Notes under the pieces: generated by a model | Told to the model about the DNA's origin: nothing | What the model saw: the letters and a program-made list of their open reading frames with translations, nothing else | Databases searched by the model: none | In this document: piece by piece, positions 36,768 to 45,253 of the stretch | Layout of the letters: the number at the start of each line of letters is the position of its first letter | Position numbering within the stretch: position 1 is the first letter of the stretch | Assembly: GCF_029962835.1 (NCBI RefSeq) | Contig: NC_080575.1 | Location: 41,082,336 to 41,146,335, forward strand | From: Magnolia sinica | Lineage: Eukaryota > Streptophyta > Magnoliopsida > Magnoliales > Magnoliaceae | DNA length: 64,000 nucleotides | Reading direction: 5' to 3' | Made by a program: the position numbers and the translations under genes

Positions 36768-39700
36768 AAGAATCTATCTTTTTATAAAATTGATAAGAAA
36801 GAAGAAAGGTGAAAATGTTTATTCATTCACCAAAAAAGGTTAAATTTTTGGAAAATGCTTTAAAAAGGTCCAAGAATGGAAGGGAGGGGCCTATGATCCC
36901 CCTTTGATAAAGATGCCAAAGAAAGGTCTTTGAAATCCCTACTTTCAGTGTTCTAGATTTGTAGATGGTTTTATGAACCTTGTGAAATTGGAATAGTATG
37001 GTTAACTAGACTTTTCAACAAAATTTTATGAACAGTGAATGCTCGATGATAGAGGAGAAGTATTATGATACCTACAAGAAATAGAAGTAGATGCATAAGG
37101 TTGCACCAACTATCAGCGAATAAAGTTCATACATGAAGTTTTGGGAAAGGTTGGTAGGAGAAAAATTAAAATGGAAATGTGGATATTTGGAAAACATTCT
37201 AACTCCATGCCATCGGGATCAACAATTGCTAATTTTCCTACTTTAGTGGCTAATGGAAAAGTATCGAGCCAATGAGTATGATTTACACGATTTTCATAGA
37301 TCTTGAGAATGCATATGATAGAGTAGTTTAAGGATGTGATTTGGTGGGTGGTTAGGTAAGGGAGTATTGGGAAGATATATCAATATCATTATGTGAATGG
37401 CTTGTGGTGAGACTGATGAGTACTTAAAATTGATGGCTAGAAATTTCTCAAATTGATTTGTTTGGTTAACTTGTCTATTATTCTCGAATAATGGGGACAA
37501 AATTAGAGTTGGGTGAATGAAGTGGTAATGTGCCTCTAGAGTGTTGCGTGATTACTAGCAATGGATATAAACTCACGGGAAATTGTATAGAACAGCTATT
37601 CAATCCACTAGATTGTTGTAGACATGAGTGTTGAGATTGATGTGTAGCAAGACCGGGAAAGATGAAATTAAGAATGAAGCATTTGTAGTAGTAGCCTTCG
37701 ACTAGAGGCAGGGAGGGAAGGAGGTAAGGAGACCCCTAGTAAGCTTGTTATATCTAGACCGAAAGTTCAAGAACATGGAATTTGTGTATGTTCAATTGCT
37801 CGCTTACTAAGTGTCAGGCTATAAAAATAAATAAAAATAAATAAATAAATTTTAAAAAAATTTGTTCGCTTGTACAATTTAAGAATTCTTGCACTTTTAG
37901 AGGGTGTAATAATGGAAGGATATGAAAAATGTTCTATAACGAGGGTGGGAGGTGATTGGGTGTGACTTGACAGGTAGGGTCAGGGACCTCAGACTGGGCT
38001 AACACATGGCTCAACGCAGCCTGTGGTCCAACCTAAGCTCCCCAACCAGATCCCTACACTATGTGCGATATTCCTAACCCTAACCAGTCTTGGGTTGGGG
38101 GTCGTGTTTGTCAGGTTGAGTGATCCAGATTATTAGTGAAACCAGATCATCTAGATTAGTGGTCAACTATGGTATGGATCCCTAATCCAACATGGCTAAG
38201 GATTATGTTTGAATCAACAGTAGATCTGATGGGCCCAACTTTATACATCTATTGTTTGGATATGATGCATTTTTTGTATTGATGGGCCTAACCATTTGCA
38301 TCGATTACCACTCAGAAAAAAAAAAAACACTACTTGAATCTTCTTCCTCTTCTTCTCCTTTGTTATTTCTGCTGAGAGTGGTCATGAGAGATCCAATGAT
38401 ACAGAGAATAACAGAGGCAGATCAAGAAGAGAAAGGGAACTGGTGAGATTTTAGTGCTAGATCGAGTAGGAACAAATCGGGGGCTAGGGTTTTTGGATTG
38501 TGGAGGGGGAAAGAGAATGAGAGAGGTATGGGCTAAGGCCTAAATTGAAATACTACATACTTGACGCATTCTTATTGTTTCCATTTGTTTCCATTTGTTT
38601 ACACTTGTTTCAACCCTTCAAGCCCCTGCCAAAGTTGTGGCCATCCATTTTAAAATTTTAAAATCCTGAGGTCAAGCGCTTGACAAACGAGAGCTTCCTA
38701 TGTAGTCCATAGCAGGGTTTGTGTTGGGTCAGGTTGCCGGTGGCCTCAACCCGATCTCAACCGGACCCGGGTTCTGGTTGAGGATGTACAACACAAGCCC
38801 GACCCTACTGCAATCCAACCCAAACCATCCCAAACCAACCAAAACTTTGAGTTGGACTGATCAGGTTCGGGTTGAGCCTGACCTCAGTTGCACCCCTAGT
38901 AGGGGAAAGATCCTTGGGAGACTGGTAACTAGGACTGAATCTTTACGGATATGGAATTCGTAATTGTTTCCTTGGGAAATTGAACATTTTTAGGTATTCT
39001 CTCACTTTCAGAGGGTGTAATAATAGAAAAAGTAGTTTTCTACTTATAGGATGTACTAAAATTTGCCTTTGGAGTTGCATCAGTCCTAATTGTGAAGTCA
39101 GAAAATATGGAGGTTTCTAGCACTAAGTCCTTGTTTCCGTCTTTCTATCATTTTTCTATAATACCCAAAGACAATCACCAAATTCTTGGGTAGCGGATCT
39201 AGCACATCGGCAGATGCCACCTGGGCAACCTATATGGTATTGTCCTCCAACAATGGGACTTTCACATTCGAGGGCGGTTGGTTTCTGTTCTTGCGTTGTG
39301 CACAAATGATCACATAGAGGCAATGCATGTGGATATTCACACACAGCCCTATATTCACCGCCAATATGTCACTTGTATATAATTTCTGAGCCACGTAAGA
39401 GGCATATCATACTCTAGGTATTCCATAATGGTAATTGTAGTTGTAACGCACAATTTTTTCGGTAACTACCATTATGACCCCATAACGTGTTACCACCGTT
39501 TCCATTACGTAACAGCCATTAACTTTCTTACTTGAAGATCACTTAGGGAGAATATCAGGCTGGTTCACTAATCATAATGGTATTAAAAAATGGTTCATTA
39601 CGGTTGTAAGGGTTGTTATGTAAAGGATGGCTACCCTTGTTACACGATATAGGGTGAATTGATCCATTATGAAAATATAGGCTGTATCGGCCAGTAATGG

Positions 39701-41173
39701 TGACTGATACAGCTATAAAGGGCCCATTATGATTATTATTTTTTTCTACAAAATTTTCCTTCTTGTTCTGCCTCTTTATTCATTTGAACCATGAAGGAGG
39801 CTTAGAAACTAATTTTAAACTAGATCTAAGCCTTCTTCAAGGATCAAAACACAAAATTTGAGTGAAATTTGAACCGAGGTGGAGTGGACCATTTTGGGAA
39901 ACATTGGAAGAAGCAGTACCATTTTTTTTAATACCATTTTTCCTTTTTTTGTTGTATTTATATGTAAAGGACCTTAAACCACCAAATCATGCTTGATTTC
40001 TATTTGATTAGGCCCTATTTGTTCGACCTTCAGCAGGTCAAGCTGACACTGCTCGACCAACAACATTCGTACCAAAGAATGGCCCTTTACACCACAATGT
40101 CCAAAACCAAAAAAAGAAAATATATTTGGATCCTCATTTTTTTATTAGTATTTCACCAAAGTTTTTTGAGATTTTTTTCCCAAGAAAAAAAAAATCTGGC
40201 TGATATGGGGTCATATCCCCAATTGCAGGAGATCCTAACCCTTAATCAGTGGTGTAAAAATAGATGGTTGAGAAAAGAAATACAGCTTCGGGCCCCAAAA
40301 AGAATACTGTGAAGGCAATCATGATCTTCCAGTTTCAGAGATTTCTGGGGGATCCATACATGATGGGGCCCATTATATCAACGATATGGATCCCACTTAT
40401 GCAAACTGGTGCATGGGACCGCCACAGTTGTTTGAACTGGATGCATCAGGACACTTTTCACATCCTTTTGCATCAGGACCCTATAATTCTTCTACATTAG
40501 GGTTTTTTTTTTTTGGAATATAAAATATTATTACACGAAGAAAGGTTTTATGAGAGGACTCATTCAGGCAGCCTGAGAGCACAAAACCGCCTCGGCCTGC
40601 GTTAGGTTCACTCGAGTATGTACATATCTATATCGCAGCATCCTACAGGTAGCATGGAGCCTGTCAGGACCTTTGAAATTTCAAGGAATTGTTCCTACAT
40701 TTGTTTTCTTTTCTTTGTGCATGTGTGCAAATGTGCGTGTGTGCATGGATGTGTGTGTTGCTGAAATTTGAGAACATCTCACAGGAGCAGAGATCCTGAT
40801 TTTTAACTGTTTTGATTGCGACATACAGTTGGCAGCCCTCAGGCAGGAATTGGAGGAGGCAAAACAAGCCATGGTGGATTCAGAGAACAAGCTCAAATTC
40901 AAAGAAGAGACAGCAGCAGCAGCCATGGCTGCAAGAGATGCGGCCGAGAAATCATTAAGGTTGGCAGACTTGAGGGCTTCGAGGTTGAGGGAGAGGGTGG
41001 AGGAGCTGACCCGTCAAGTAGAAGAATCAGATAATCGGGATGATTTGGGGAACCAGAGCAGGCAGAGGTATGTATGTTGGCCATGGGAATGGTTGGGCTT
41101 GAACTTTGTAGGAAACCCAGCACAGGTCAATCAGGGTTCCAATGAGATGGAGCTCTCGGAGCCCCTTCTTTAG
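9996..41173 (+). CDS. Coiled-coil protein of an uncharacterised plant family, five exons, 672 aa
   Basis: Joined as 9996..11363, 11479..11555, 33310..33421, 33587..33703, 40829..41173 (2019 nt including TAG). All junctions are GT-AG and the phases fit, including an Arg codon split between exons 2 and 3. The start ATG ([12 protein letters not shown]) follows a non-coding leader; in-frame Mets further in would lose a conserved-looking acidic N-terminus. The product has no signal peptide or membrane segment. Heptad-rich regions cover about residues 33-130, 195-275 and 457-630. A non-coil middle includes [20 protein letters not shown]. The C-terminal tail carries a CWPWEWLGL motif (about residue 641) and ends ELSEPLL. 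It resembles plant 'early-endosome-antigen/filament-like' hypothetical proteins (Arabidopsis At1g24560/At3g49055 type, from memory). Function is unknown; a structural or trafficking scaffold is only a guess. It is the single intact-looking host gene here. Confidence 0.85.
11479..11555 (+). CDS. Exon 2 of the coiled-coil gene
   Basis: Acceptor ATGTAG|GCTGGT and donor CTCAG|GTATGC. It encodes [19 protein letters not shown] and ends in HSMEML plus two bases of an Arg codon. It continues the coiled coil in phase with exon 1. Confidence 0.85.
11496..11586 (+). repeat. 16-bp direct repeat spanning exon 2 and the start of intron 2
   Basis: GATCGTCCAGGCATCT occurs at 11496-11511 (inside exon 2) and again at 11571-11586, 15 bp past the donor site. 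Confidence 0.9.
12054..12286. mobile_element. hAT-type MITE, 233 bp, with perfect 8-bp target duplication
   Basis: Flanked by TTCCTAAC at 12046-12053 and 12287-12294. Ends CAAAGTATTCCCTAATGGT and, reverse-complemented, CAAGGTATGCCGTGATGGT. No coding capacity. The interior has TAATGGCCATTACA-type palindromes. A related 121-bp copy lies at 39414-39534. Confidence 0.85.
12295..12904. other. Intron 2 DNA without gene
   Basis: Contains dispersed-repeat words (GTGGACCCCACATG, AAACCGTCAAGTCC) around 12480-12760. It may include the lower part of the truncated Athila LTR, but no match to the other LTR was recognised by eye. Confidence 0.45.
12905..13141 (-). mobile_element. 3' LTR (partial) of the Athila element
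   Basis: On - it begins TGTGATGAGGGTCAAATATTGC directly after the purine tract and aligns with the upper end of the LTR at 6120-6359 (shared GAGCATCAAATCCA.GC, TGCAATA, GCAATATTTGA). The far end is not determined. Confidence 0.65.
13142..13151 (-). other. Polypurine tract of the Athila element
   Basis: GGTTGGGGGT on -, immediately before the LTR start TGTGATGAGG. Confidence 0.6.
13550..13700. repeat. Two tandem copies of a ~78-bp unit
   Basis: Each copy contains ACCTATAGGGAGCAAACTTA followed by TGGTRAAGATT, in the non-coding spacer between pol and the 3' LTR of the Athila element. T-rich low-complexity sequence follows (13720-13780). Confidence 0.8.
14579..17736 (-). pseudogene. Athila pol: reverse transcriptase, RNase H, integrase (broken)
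   Basis: From 17736 to 15811 one frame carries the RT ([31 protein letters not shown], catalytic FMDDFSVF near 16710) and RNase H ([14 protein letters not shown] near 16290, where the family has an Asp in place of the Asn). A TGA at 15811-15813 sits where a Trp is expected; the same frame continues as integrase: zinc-binding H...H...C..C region ([10 protein letters not shown]), then core motifs [17 protein letters not shown] and NREIKHILE. Near 15100 a frameshift moves the rest ([20 protein letters not shown] region through [11 protein letters not shown]) to another frame ending at 14579. Not translatable as one protein. Confidence 0.85.
17705..19927 (-). pseudogene. Athila gag-protease (one in-frame stop, frameshift at 3' end)
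   Basis: Starts [19 protein letters not shown] at 19927. A TAG at 19733-19735 interrupts it and the same frame resumes through 17705. Visible parts: [16 protein letters not shown], the Gag core ([38 protein letters not shown]), a zinc knuckle [14 protein letters not shown] with CX2CX4HX4C spacing (about 18880-18921), and an aspartic protease with [15 protein letters not shown] and [12 protein letters not shown]. At about 17745 the reading frame shifts by one base: the ORF ends in off-frame residues while the pol frame starts at MTLESNIFF. It would otherwise encode the capsid/nucleocapsid and processing protease. Confidence 0.85.
19930..20820 (-). repeat. Degenerate A/T-rich tandem repeat in the Athila leader
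   Basis: Dozens of irregular copies of CTAAAATTAGAAAGTTTCTA-like words between gag and the primer-binding site. It has no ORF and appears to be the expanded untranslated leader. Confidence 0.75.
20823..20840 (-). other. tRNA-Asp primer-binding site
   Basis: TCCCCGGCAACGGCGCCA on + equals the 3' end of plant tRNA-Asp including the terminal CCA residues, so the - strand carries the complementary 18-base site, as in Athila elements. Confidence 0.9.
20847..22000 (-). mobile_element. 5' LTR of the Athila element (outer end unresolved)
   Basis: Begins (on +) TGTTCACTCCCCAAGTATAG six bases from the primer-binding site. It aligns with 4843-5490, including the CACCTCTTAGCCCTAGYTAAGAGGT block near 21460. 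Beyond about 21530 the similarity to the other LTR is lost and the expected GCAATATTTGA outer end is absent up to 22440. The end given is only an estimate. Confidence 0.55.
22001..23150. other. Intron 2 DNA without gene
   Basis: No coding sequence recognised. Contains (ATT)n at 22477-22503, poly-G/poly-T at 22506-22541, a poly-G run at 22741-22759, and repeat words TGTAACGGCC, TATCGGCCCTGTAATGAG, TATGGCCGATATGGCCC (22440-22570, 22960-23100) of the type found in the hAT-like elements nearby. Confidence 0.55.
23262..24066 (+). repeat. Tandem duplication, ~403-bp unit, two copies
   Basis: GGTGATGGTGATGGGA starts at 23265 and 23668. Both units run through ...CCAATGAGATGAAGATCATAGATGG..., GAGGTTGAATAAATTGATGGG and end with ACCCTTTATAATGCACT (about 23640 and 24050). 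Copies are nearly identical apart from small indels. No ORF is shared intact. Confidence 0.9.
24067..24900 (+). other. Intron 2 DNA, possibly decayed LINE sequence
   Basis: It lies between the duplication and a LINE RNase H remnant and has no stop-free frame. It may be the upstream part of the same decayed element, but no conserved motif was recognised. Confidence 0.3.
24900..25353 (+). pseudogene. Decayed LINE RNase H domain and 3' end
   Basis: Near 25010 the translation reads [16 protein letters not shown], like the first RNase H motif of plant LINEs (LGNPG..G.GG..RDS.GN). At 25309-25353 it reads [16 protein letters not shown] followed by TGA, the usual C-terminus of plant L1-type ORF2. 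Stops and frameshifts lie between. It is followed by a 3'UTR-like stretch and A-rich sequence (25430-25520). Confidence 0.7.
25546..25600 (+). pseudogene. Start of a LINE ORF2 endonuclease (fragment)
   Basis: [16 protein letters not shown] matches the first residues of plant LINE APE-type endonuclease (MKIL.WNVRGLG). The reading leaves the family after about 18 residues, so only the start remains. Confidence 0.55.
25790..26333. repeat. Left part of a repeat unit interrupted by a hAT-type element
   Basis: Contains two near-copies of CTCGAGTGRGGTTGCCTRTGGGATG (26155, 26199), GTGTGAAGCRGGTGGCTTGTGTGAAG blocks (25891, 26273), and GGCCTGGGCTATGAGATAAAG...AGCAAGTGGTTAATT (25988-26062). The last block recurs at 27488-27565 right of the insertion. 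No coding capacity. Confidence 0.7.
26040..26112 (+). ncRNA. tRNA-like (SINE-type) segment, possible
   Basis: TTTTAGAGCAAGTGGTTAATT resembles a pol III box A, and GTGTTCAAGACTC, about 40 bp on, a box B (GGTTCRANNCC-like). The layout matches tRNA-derived SINEs. A second partial copy of the box-A side is at 27539-27565. No cloverleaf was confirmed. Confidence 0.3.
26995..27235. repeat. Four tandem copies of a 61-bp unit with G-boxes
   Basis: Units start at about 26995, 27056, 27117 and 27178. Each begins TGGCCCACGTGGGGCCCACT; the fourth has CATGTG in place of CACGTG. Located inside the hAT-type element. Confidence 0.9.
27290..27383. repeat. (TA)n microsatellite
   Basis: Almost pure TA run with one interruption (TATGCATACATA near 27299-27309). 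Confidence 0.95.
27466..27575. repeat. Right part of the repeat unit split by the hAT-type element
   Basis: After the second GTCCTAAC it resumes TCATGCAATGTGGGGCCTGG..., matching 25976-26075 and placing the hAT element in a repeat copy. The two flanks overlap in content rather than being simply continuous, so the older unit was itself duplicated. Confidence 0.65.
27576..29554. other. Intron 2 DNA without gene
   Basis: No gene recognised. GGGGCCCACC...CACCGTCCATCCG (27668-27712) is the dispersed repeat word. At 28430-28660 there are four loose copies of a ~60-90 bp unit, GATTTAGGGTTATTTTCAA.CATTT. Only short ORFs without family features. Confidence 0.5.
30265..30800. mobile_element. Mutator-like MITE copy nested in the hAT-type element
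   Basis: Collinear with 6590-7130: CAAGTGGACCACACTGCAAAAAGC, GGGGGATTGAACGTCTACCATT, GACCTTATGAACAGATTGGA, GATGAACGGTGTGGATATAA, CCGTTCGTACAACTCGGAGC all find matching words there. It lacks the insertion seen at 7131-7872. The left end is degraded and the right inverted repeat is not seen. Confidence 0.75.
30829..31055. repeat. GA/GAA-rich low-complexity tract
   Basis: Runs of A, (GA)n, (GAG)n and (GAA)n that create long spurious Glu/Lys/Arg-rich ORFs on + and a Leu/Ser-rich ORF on -. Confidence 0.9.
31189..33309. other. End of intron 2, no gene
   Basis: Contains a poly-C run (31760-31775), a poly-A run (31910-31937), and GCCCGGCGGGCCCCATCTGGA (32142-32162). At 32500-32660 a segment (AAAATGGTCTTTTACA...GATATGGCTCAATAT) is loosely similar to 40077-40215 in intron 4. 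The last 100 bp leads to the exon 3 acceptor. Confidence 0.5.
33310..33421 (+). CDS. Exon 3 of the coiled-coil gene
   Basis: Acceptor GTTTTAAG|GGCAGAG completes the Arg codon from exon 2; donor AGT|GTAATC. Encodes [19 protein letters not shown] through EKEQVANES, strongly heptad-like. Confidence 0.85.
33587..33703 (+). CDS. Exon 4 of the coiled-coil gene
   Basis: Acceptor TTAAAG|GTTGAAGG, donor CTCAG|GTATGC, phase 0 at both ends. Encodes [20 protein letters not shown] through EQEFMAQ, 39 residues. Confidence 0.85.
35587..35787 (+). pseudogene. LINE ORF2 fragment downstream of the RT core
   Basis: The translation contains [20 protein letters not shown] and [11 protein letters not shown]. These match the plant LINE segment that follows the RT catalytic core (YLGS.I...G.ID.DV.HRI.AGW ... 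PLKLKGKFYRT), recognised from memory. Flanking stops show it is a relic. Confidence 0.6.
35998..36116. mobile_element. Small hAT-type MITE, 119 bp
   Basis: Ends TAGGGCTGTCAATGG and, reverse-complemented, TAGGGCTGTCAATGGGC. Flanks TTACCTTC (35990-35997) and CTACCTTC (36117-36124) match at 7 of 8 positions. No coding capacity. Confidence 0.75.
36533..36581. repeat. (GA)n microsatellite
   Basis: About 24 GA units. A second (GA)n run of about 22 units lies at 36720-36764. Confidence 0.95.
37278..37331 (+). pseudogene. LINE reverse-transcriptase fragment
   Basis: [17 protein letters not shown] followed by TAA matches the conserved RT block FIDLEKAYDRV of plant LINEs. The sequence after it stays loosely similar with stops. 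It lies downstream of the fragment at 35587 although it should precede it in an intact LINE, so they are separate or rearranged copies. Confidence 0.65.
39414..39534. mobile_element. Decayed copy of the hAT-type MITE family seen at 12054
   Basis: Left end CTAGGTATTCCATAATGGTAA; right part TCCATTACGTAACAGCCATT then CTTACTTG, parallel to 12265-12286. No matching target duplication was found. More words of the same type (GGTTCATTACGGTTGTAAGG, CAGTAATGGTGACTGATACAG) continue to about 39730. Confidence 0.55.
40829..41173 (+). CDS. Exon 5 of the coiled-coil gene (last)
   Basis: Acceptor GACATACAG|TTGGCAGCC, phase 0; runs to TAG at 41171-41173. Encodes 114 residues: the rest of the coiled coil ([15 protein letters not shown]...), then the CWPWEWLGL motif and the ELSEPLL terminus. 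Confidence 0.85.
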   Translation: MAALRQELEEAKQAMVDSENKLKFKEETAAAAMAARDAAEKSLRLADLRASRLRERVEELTRQVEESDNRDDLGNQSRQRYVCWPWEWLGLNFVGNPAQVNQGSNEMELSEPLL

Positions 41174-41640
41174 GTTGATTGGTGTTACCATGTGTATTTT
41201 TTTCCCCTTTTTTTTTGTACAAAAGTTTCTTCTTCTTTTTTCTTTTCTTTTCTTTTTTTCTTTTTCTTTTTTCTTTAAAGTGGTTACGGTTTGTTTTTGT
41301 TCCATTTTTGTTTGTTCTTCCCATGTGTGAATGGTATTGACTCTGTTGATTAAAATGAAAGAGAGGCTCAAGCATCTGCGTGTTAAAGGTGATGAAATAA
41401 TCTTGTAATGCTCAAGAGTCTTCACATTGCTGTCCTTCCCTTTTTCATTGCATGGATAGTAATAAGATTTGTTACATATAGTATCCTTCTGAGAAATCAA
41501 GCGGAATACTGTCTGTCCAGCCAAAGTGCTCAAAATCATTTCTGATGTGGAAAGGTTTGAATCCCTATACAATTGATCCATGATAGAAGGGGATAATTTA
41601 GGAAATTGAAAACAATGCAAAACAATATGCACGTCTGAGT
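41174..41640 (+). other. Probable 3'UTR and 3' flank of the coiled-coil gene
   Basis: T-rich stretch after the stop codon, with near-canonical poly(A) signals (GAAATAATC near 41393, AATAAG near 41460). No canonical AATAAA was recognised. The long - strand ORF here (41027-41632) overlaps the coding exon and has no family features. Confidence 0.4.
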
Positions 41641-41950
41641 TTGCTTTGGAGAAATTGAAAATGATCTTGGCTAAACATCAGCAATTTGATCTTTCAACTG
41701 TTCTTATTCAGTATTTGAATATGAATGTCTGAGTTGAATATTCTCAGGAACAAAATTTCAGTCAATCTCAATGTATGATAGGATTTGAAAGACAAGAATG
41801 GGTCCTGTCTCAATAGTCCAGCGGTTGCTCCACAAACTTATTCGCTCAAATTTCCCATGCAAATAAGGCATTCGCAGCAACTTGGTAGCAAGAGGATGGT
41901 GCAAAGTGTAGCTGGTTTCACAACCAGAAAAGAAGTTTCATAAAGATCAA
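41641..41950. other. Intergenic stretch without gene
   Basis: Nothing recognisable between the gene and the Tat-type remnant. Confidence 0.5.
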
Positions 41951-42072
41951 CTTACTGTTGTTGATTAGATCCTTTTGCCACGCTCAAAGTCACCGTCAGC
42001 ACGATTCCACCAGCAACATTCATCTTGAGGGAACGAGATTGTTGTTGTTAGGGAGCATGCCAAGCTCTTCTT

Positions 42073-42870
42073 CTAGGATAGCCTTCCAAAGAGGGTCTCC
42101 TGAGGCAACCAAATCTTTGATTCATCGACTCGGATGCCATCCTCACTAGCAATGACACCAAGCAACTTATTCCTAGTTGCCCTGAATACACACTTTTGTG
42201 TATTGAGGTGGAGCTTGAACTTTTTCAATTGGTTGAAGAGTTTTCCAAGGTCTTTGAAGTGCCGCTCAATGCTTCGGGACTTAATGATCATATCATTCAT
42301 ATAAACTTTCAATTCTTTGTTCATCATGTCATGGAATAGTGCCATCATGACTCCCTAGTATGTTGCTCCGGTGTTTTTCAACCCAAATAGCATGAAATAG
42401 CATGACTCGGTGGCAAAAGGTTCCCCACAGCGTGATGAATAATGTCTTTTCATGGTCTTCTACATCCATTTTGATTTAGTTGTACCTAGAGAAACCATCC
42501 ATGAAAGAGAAGATTTTGTATCCTCCCATGTTGTTGATCAGGATATCGATGTGGGGCAGTTGAAAGTCGTCCTTTGAACTAGCTTTATTGAGTTGCGGAA
42601 GTCGATGCACATTCGGACCTTGTCATCTTTCTTGGGAATGGGAACGATGTTGGCAAGCCATTCTGGATAGTTGGATACTACCAAGAAACTAGCGTTGTAT
42701 TACTTGATTACTTCATCCTGTACTTTCGTGATCCATTCTAGTCGCATTCTCCTCAACTTTTATTTGACCGGCTTGATTTCAAGCTTTGTGTACCACCAGT
42801 TCTTCATTGAGTCCATGCATGTTTTCATAAGAGAAGGCAAATTTTGATAACTGCAGTTTCAAAAATTCGA
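42073..42870 (-). pseudogene. Tat-type reverse transcriptase remnant
   Basis: From about 42850 downward the three frames give SYENMHGL, RMRLEWITKVQDEV, YPEWLANIVPIPKKDDKVR, MCIDFRN, and then the ORF 42348-42073 with KVYMNDMIIKSRSIERHFKD. The catalytic YVDD-type motif reads YMND, so an active-site Asp is lost. Several stops and frameshifts. Confidence 0.8.
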
Positions 42871-44018
42871 CTATCCTTTTCCTCTTACTCGGAGACAAAT
42901 ATTTTCCAATGCGTACTTCCCGAGGATTCTAAGGGGTTCCAAGATTGACCACATCGAAATTATAAGTATAACGTTGGCTTTTGAATCGAACTTATTGAGG
43001 AGATCCTCAAGTTTGGGGGTCAGGTCATCATTTCTCTCATCCTTGACCTCTTCTAAACCCATGAGTTCGAAGTCTATTTCTATGTCAAAGTCATAGATGT
43101 CGACTTCATGCAACTCTTCAGATAAGTCTAGCACTTTATTGCATGCGATTTTTAAAAAGTTTTTTGATTTTCGGGTATTTAAAAATTAAAAAAAAAATTT
43201 TGATGTTTTTGGTTTTTGTAGGTTTTTTACTATTTTTGGATTTGTGGATTTTCTATTATTTTTTAGTTTTGGGGATTTTATATTATTTTTTGGTTTTGAG
43301 AATTTTCTATTATTTTCTAGTTTTGAGAATTTTCTATTGTTTTTGGGTTTTAAGGGTTTATTATTATTATTTTTTGTTTTTTTAGGGTTTTTTGGATTTT
43401 TTGTGTTTTAAATTTATCGGATGCCGAGCAAGCAAGCGTTTCGTACTAGCATCTATTCTGGTCTTGCCTGAGGTTCGATTGTCTATTTAAAAGGACATTT
43501 TTTTCCAGACCAATATTTTGAGAAGATTGACCGGCCGATTCAAATGTCATAGGAGTGGTGAACTAATTGGAGTCATATGCTCCCTCCCCTCAAGAGGTAG
43601 GGTTGTGGGCTGCAATGGACTGATTTTCTCTATTATGCCCAATCATCATGATGTGGTGAGGGCAAAGTTTTAACTCGATGTCAGATTCATCAAACCTTCC
43701 TTCATTCCCTATGTCATGGAGTTTTTCAGGTTGTTGCAGCTCTGGTGGGACCACCATCGTGGTGCAATCAAGAGTCGGTAACTCTTGTCCCTTGCCCAGA
43801 TGTTGCTTGTGCAACTCAGTGAGGGTGAGACTATTGTTGTGAGCTGGTGAGTCGAAATATGGATCTTGACATGAATGGATGACTCTGGCATTGACAAATT
43901 GGATTGGTGTGAAAGGGAGGGGATGGCTTATCTCTTGGCCCTTCATCCTCCTCTTGGGATCTGTCTCCTCTAGTTCATCTTGTGAATGAGACTCATATCC
44001 CAGTCCTATCTTTCCCAC
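42871..44018 (-). pseudogene. Tat-type linker between protease and RT
   Basis: The ORF at 43134-42871 runs MLDLSEELHEVDIYDFDIEI; just after it, in another frame, FDVVNLGTP and PREVRIGKYLSP appear, which is normal upstream of a Tat RT. The ORF at 44018-43590 (MGKIGLGYESHSQDELEE) is part of the poorly conserved linker. A low-complexity insert separates the two. Confidence 0.6.
43190..43400. repeat. T/G-rich tandem repeat, ~30-bp unit
   Basis: Repeats of TTTTGRGRATTTTCTATTATTTT within the linker of the Tat-type element; the ORF on + here is a repeat artefact. Confidence 0.8.
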
Positions 44019-44186
44019 TCATTCTTGAACCTTAATTACCTTGGAGGTATCTTGGTGTGCAAGATGGTAGTTTAAGATTTGATGCTCAGCTGGAGTGAAA
44101 ACATAGTTTGATTTTAGAGGACATACCATTGGACTGTGATCTACTACTTTGAATTGAAAGTTTTAGTAGGGGTTGTCTCTGCATAG

Positions 44187-44650
44187 TTACCATGCGTCAA
44201 TGACTGGGATGTTAGGCTGCCTTGGAAGATTTATTTCAGTGGAAAAAAGTGGTTCTGGATCTGCTAGAATGCATAGCACCTTATTCCTAAGGATGTACTT
44301 AACCCTCTGGTGGAGAGTTGTTGGTACGACCCCAACTTCGTGAAGCCAAGGTCGTCCGAGGAGAAGATTGAATGATGGAGCGATGTCCAAAACCTAACAA
44401 GAGACGATGGATGTATCTGGGCCAATTTGTAGTTCAAGATCAACCTCTCCTTGTGCTTTTTTCAGGAATTATCGAATGCTCGCACATTCATATTGCTTGG
44501 CCTGGACATATATGGTTTCAGTCCTAAATATAAAGGAAGTCAGAAGTGAGCAAACATTCAAACTTGAACCATTATCAATCAGTACCAGCAGGATGCTACA
44601 GTCCTTATGACAGATGATTATATTTAATGACGTCGCATGGTCGCGGCCTT
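44187..44650 (-). pseudogene. Tat-type aspartic protease remnant
   Basis: Near 44585-44555 the translation gives LVLIDNGSSLNVC, where the active-site D-(N/T/S)-G-S is visible as DNGS. Downstream is MDIAPSFNLLLGRPWLHEVG (44390), normal after this protease. Stops and frameshifts lie between. Confidence 0.7.
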
Positions 44651-44684
44651 CTGGTGGTAGCTCGTTATTTGAGAAAGTGATGGC

Positions 44685-45253
44685 TCAGGGTGCAAGGAGT
44701 TGGCCTATCATGTGTGCAACCATTTCACGTGGAGCCTCCCAAGAGATATGCACATCGTTCAAAGTTTTGACAAAAATCACCCAGTGTGCTTGTGATGTAT
44801 AGAGGAGTTCCGAAACGGACATTTGGACCGGGATGATTTTAAGCTGGGTCGCTACATCATATGCGGTGTTTCCCTTATATGCCACTCCGGCCAAAGGTCC
44901 CTTAGGATCTCCTCTGAATCCTTTTAAGAACCATCTCCCATTAGGATGCATGTTTCCCACCTTAGAGCATTCTAGGTAATGCCACGGACTACCATGTTGT
45001 CTAAGACTAGTTTTATCCTTCCTTGAAGAACCAGAGGAGGCGAAGATTCTAAAGCGGATAGAGGGTGAGCAATAGAAGACGTGGTTCAATTGGGGAGCTA
45101 CCAATGCCCCTAAGAGTGCCAGGGGTTTATGGGAGAGACTTCCTGGATTGTTTGGCCATACTTGGCGAGTTTGTGCGGCATGCAGAATGGGAGAGGACTT
45201 CTTTCCTATGCAGCAATGGGTAGGTGGTATGGGACCTGACTGGGGATGGGGGA
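44685..45253 (-). pseudogene. Tat-type segment upstream of the protease
   Basis: Reads ...SVSELLYTSQAHWVIFVKTL then NDVHISWEAPREMVAHMIGQ, as expected before the protease. The long ORF 45572-44685 containing it is a chimaera: its first ~105 residues come from the solo LTR, across the junction at 45258/45259. Confidence 0.6.

Larger units (their letters stand above)
33704..40828 (+). other. Intron 4 of the coiled-coil gene, 7,125 bp
   Basis: Donor CTCAG|GTATGC, acceptor CATACAG|TTGG. It holds LINE fragments, small hAT-type MITEs and (GA)n repeats listed separately. 38700-38905 resembles another MITE (CAGGTTGCCGGTGGCC... to GTTGCACCCCTAGT) without clear ends. No other gene seen. Confidence 0.8.

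Noticed and set aside
41027..41632. 201-aa ORF on -
   Set aside because: It overlaps the last exon and 3' flank of the coiled-coil gene in antisense, is Lys-rich from poly-T/C tracts, and shows no family motif.
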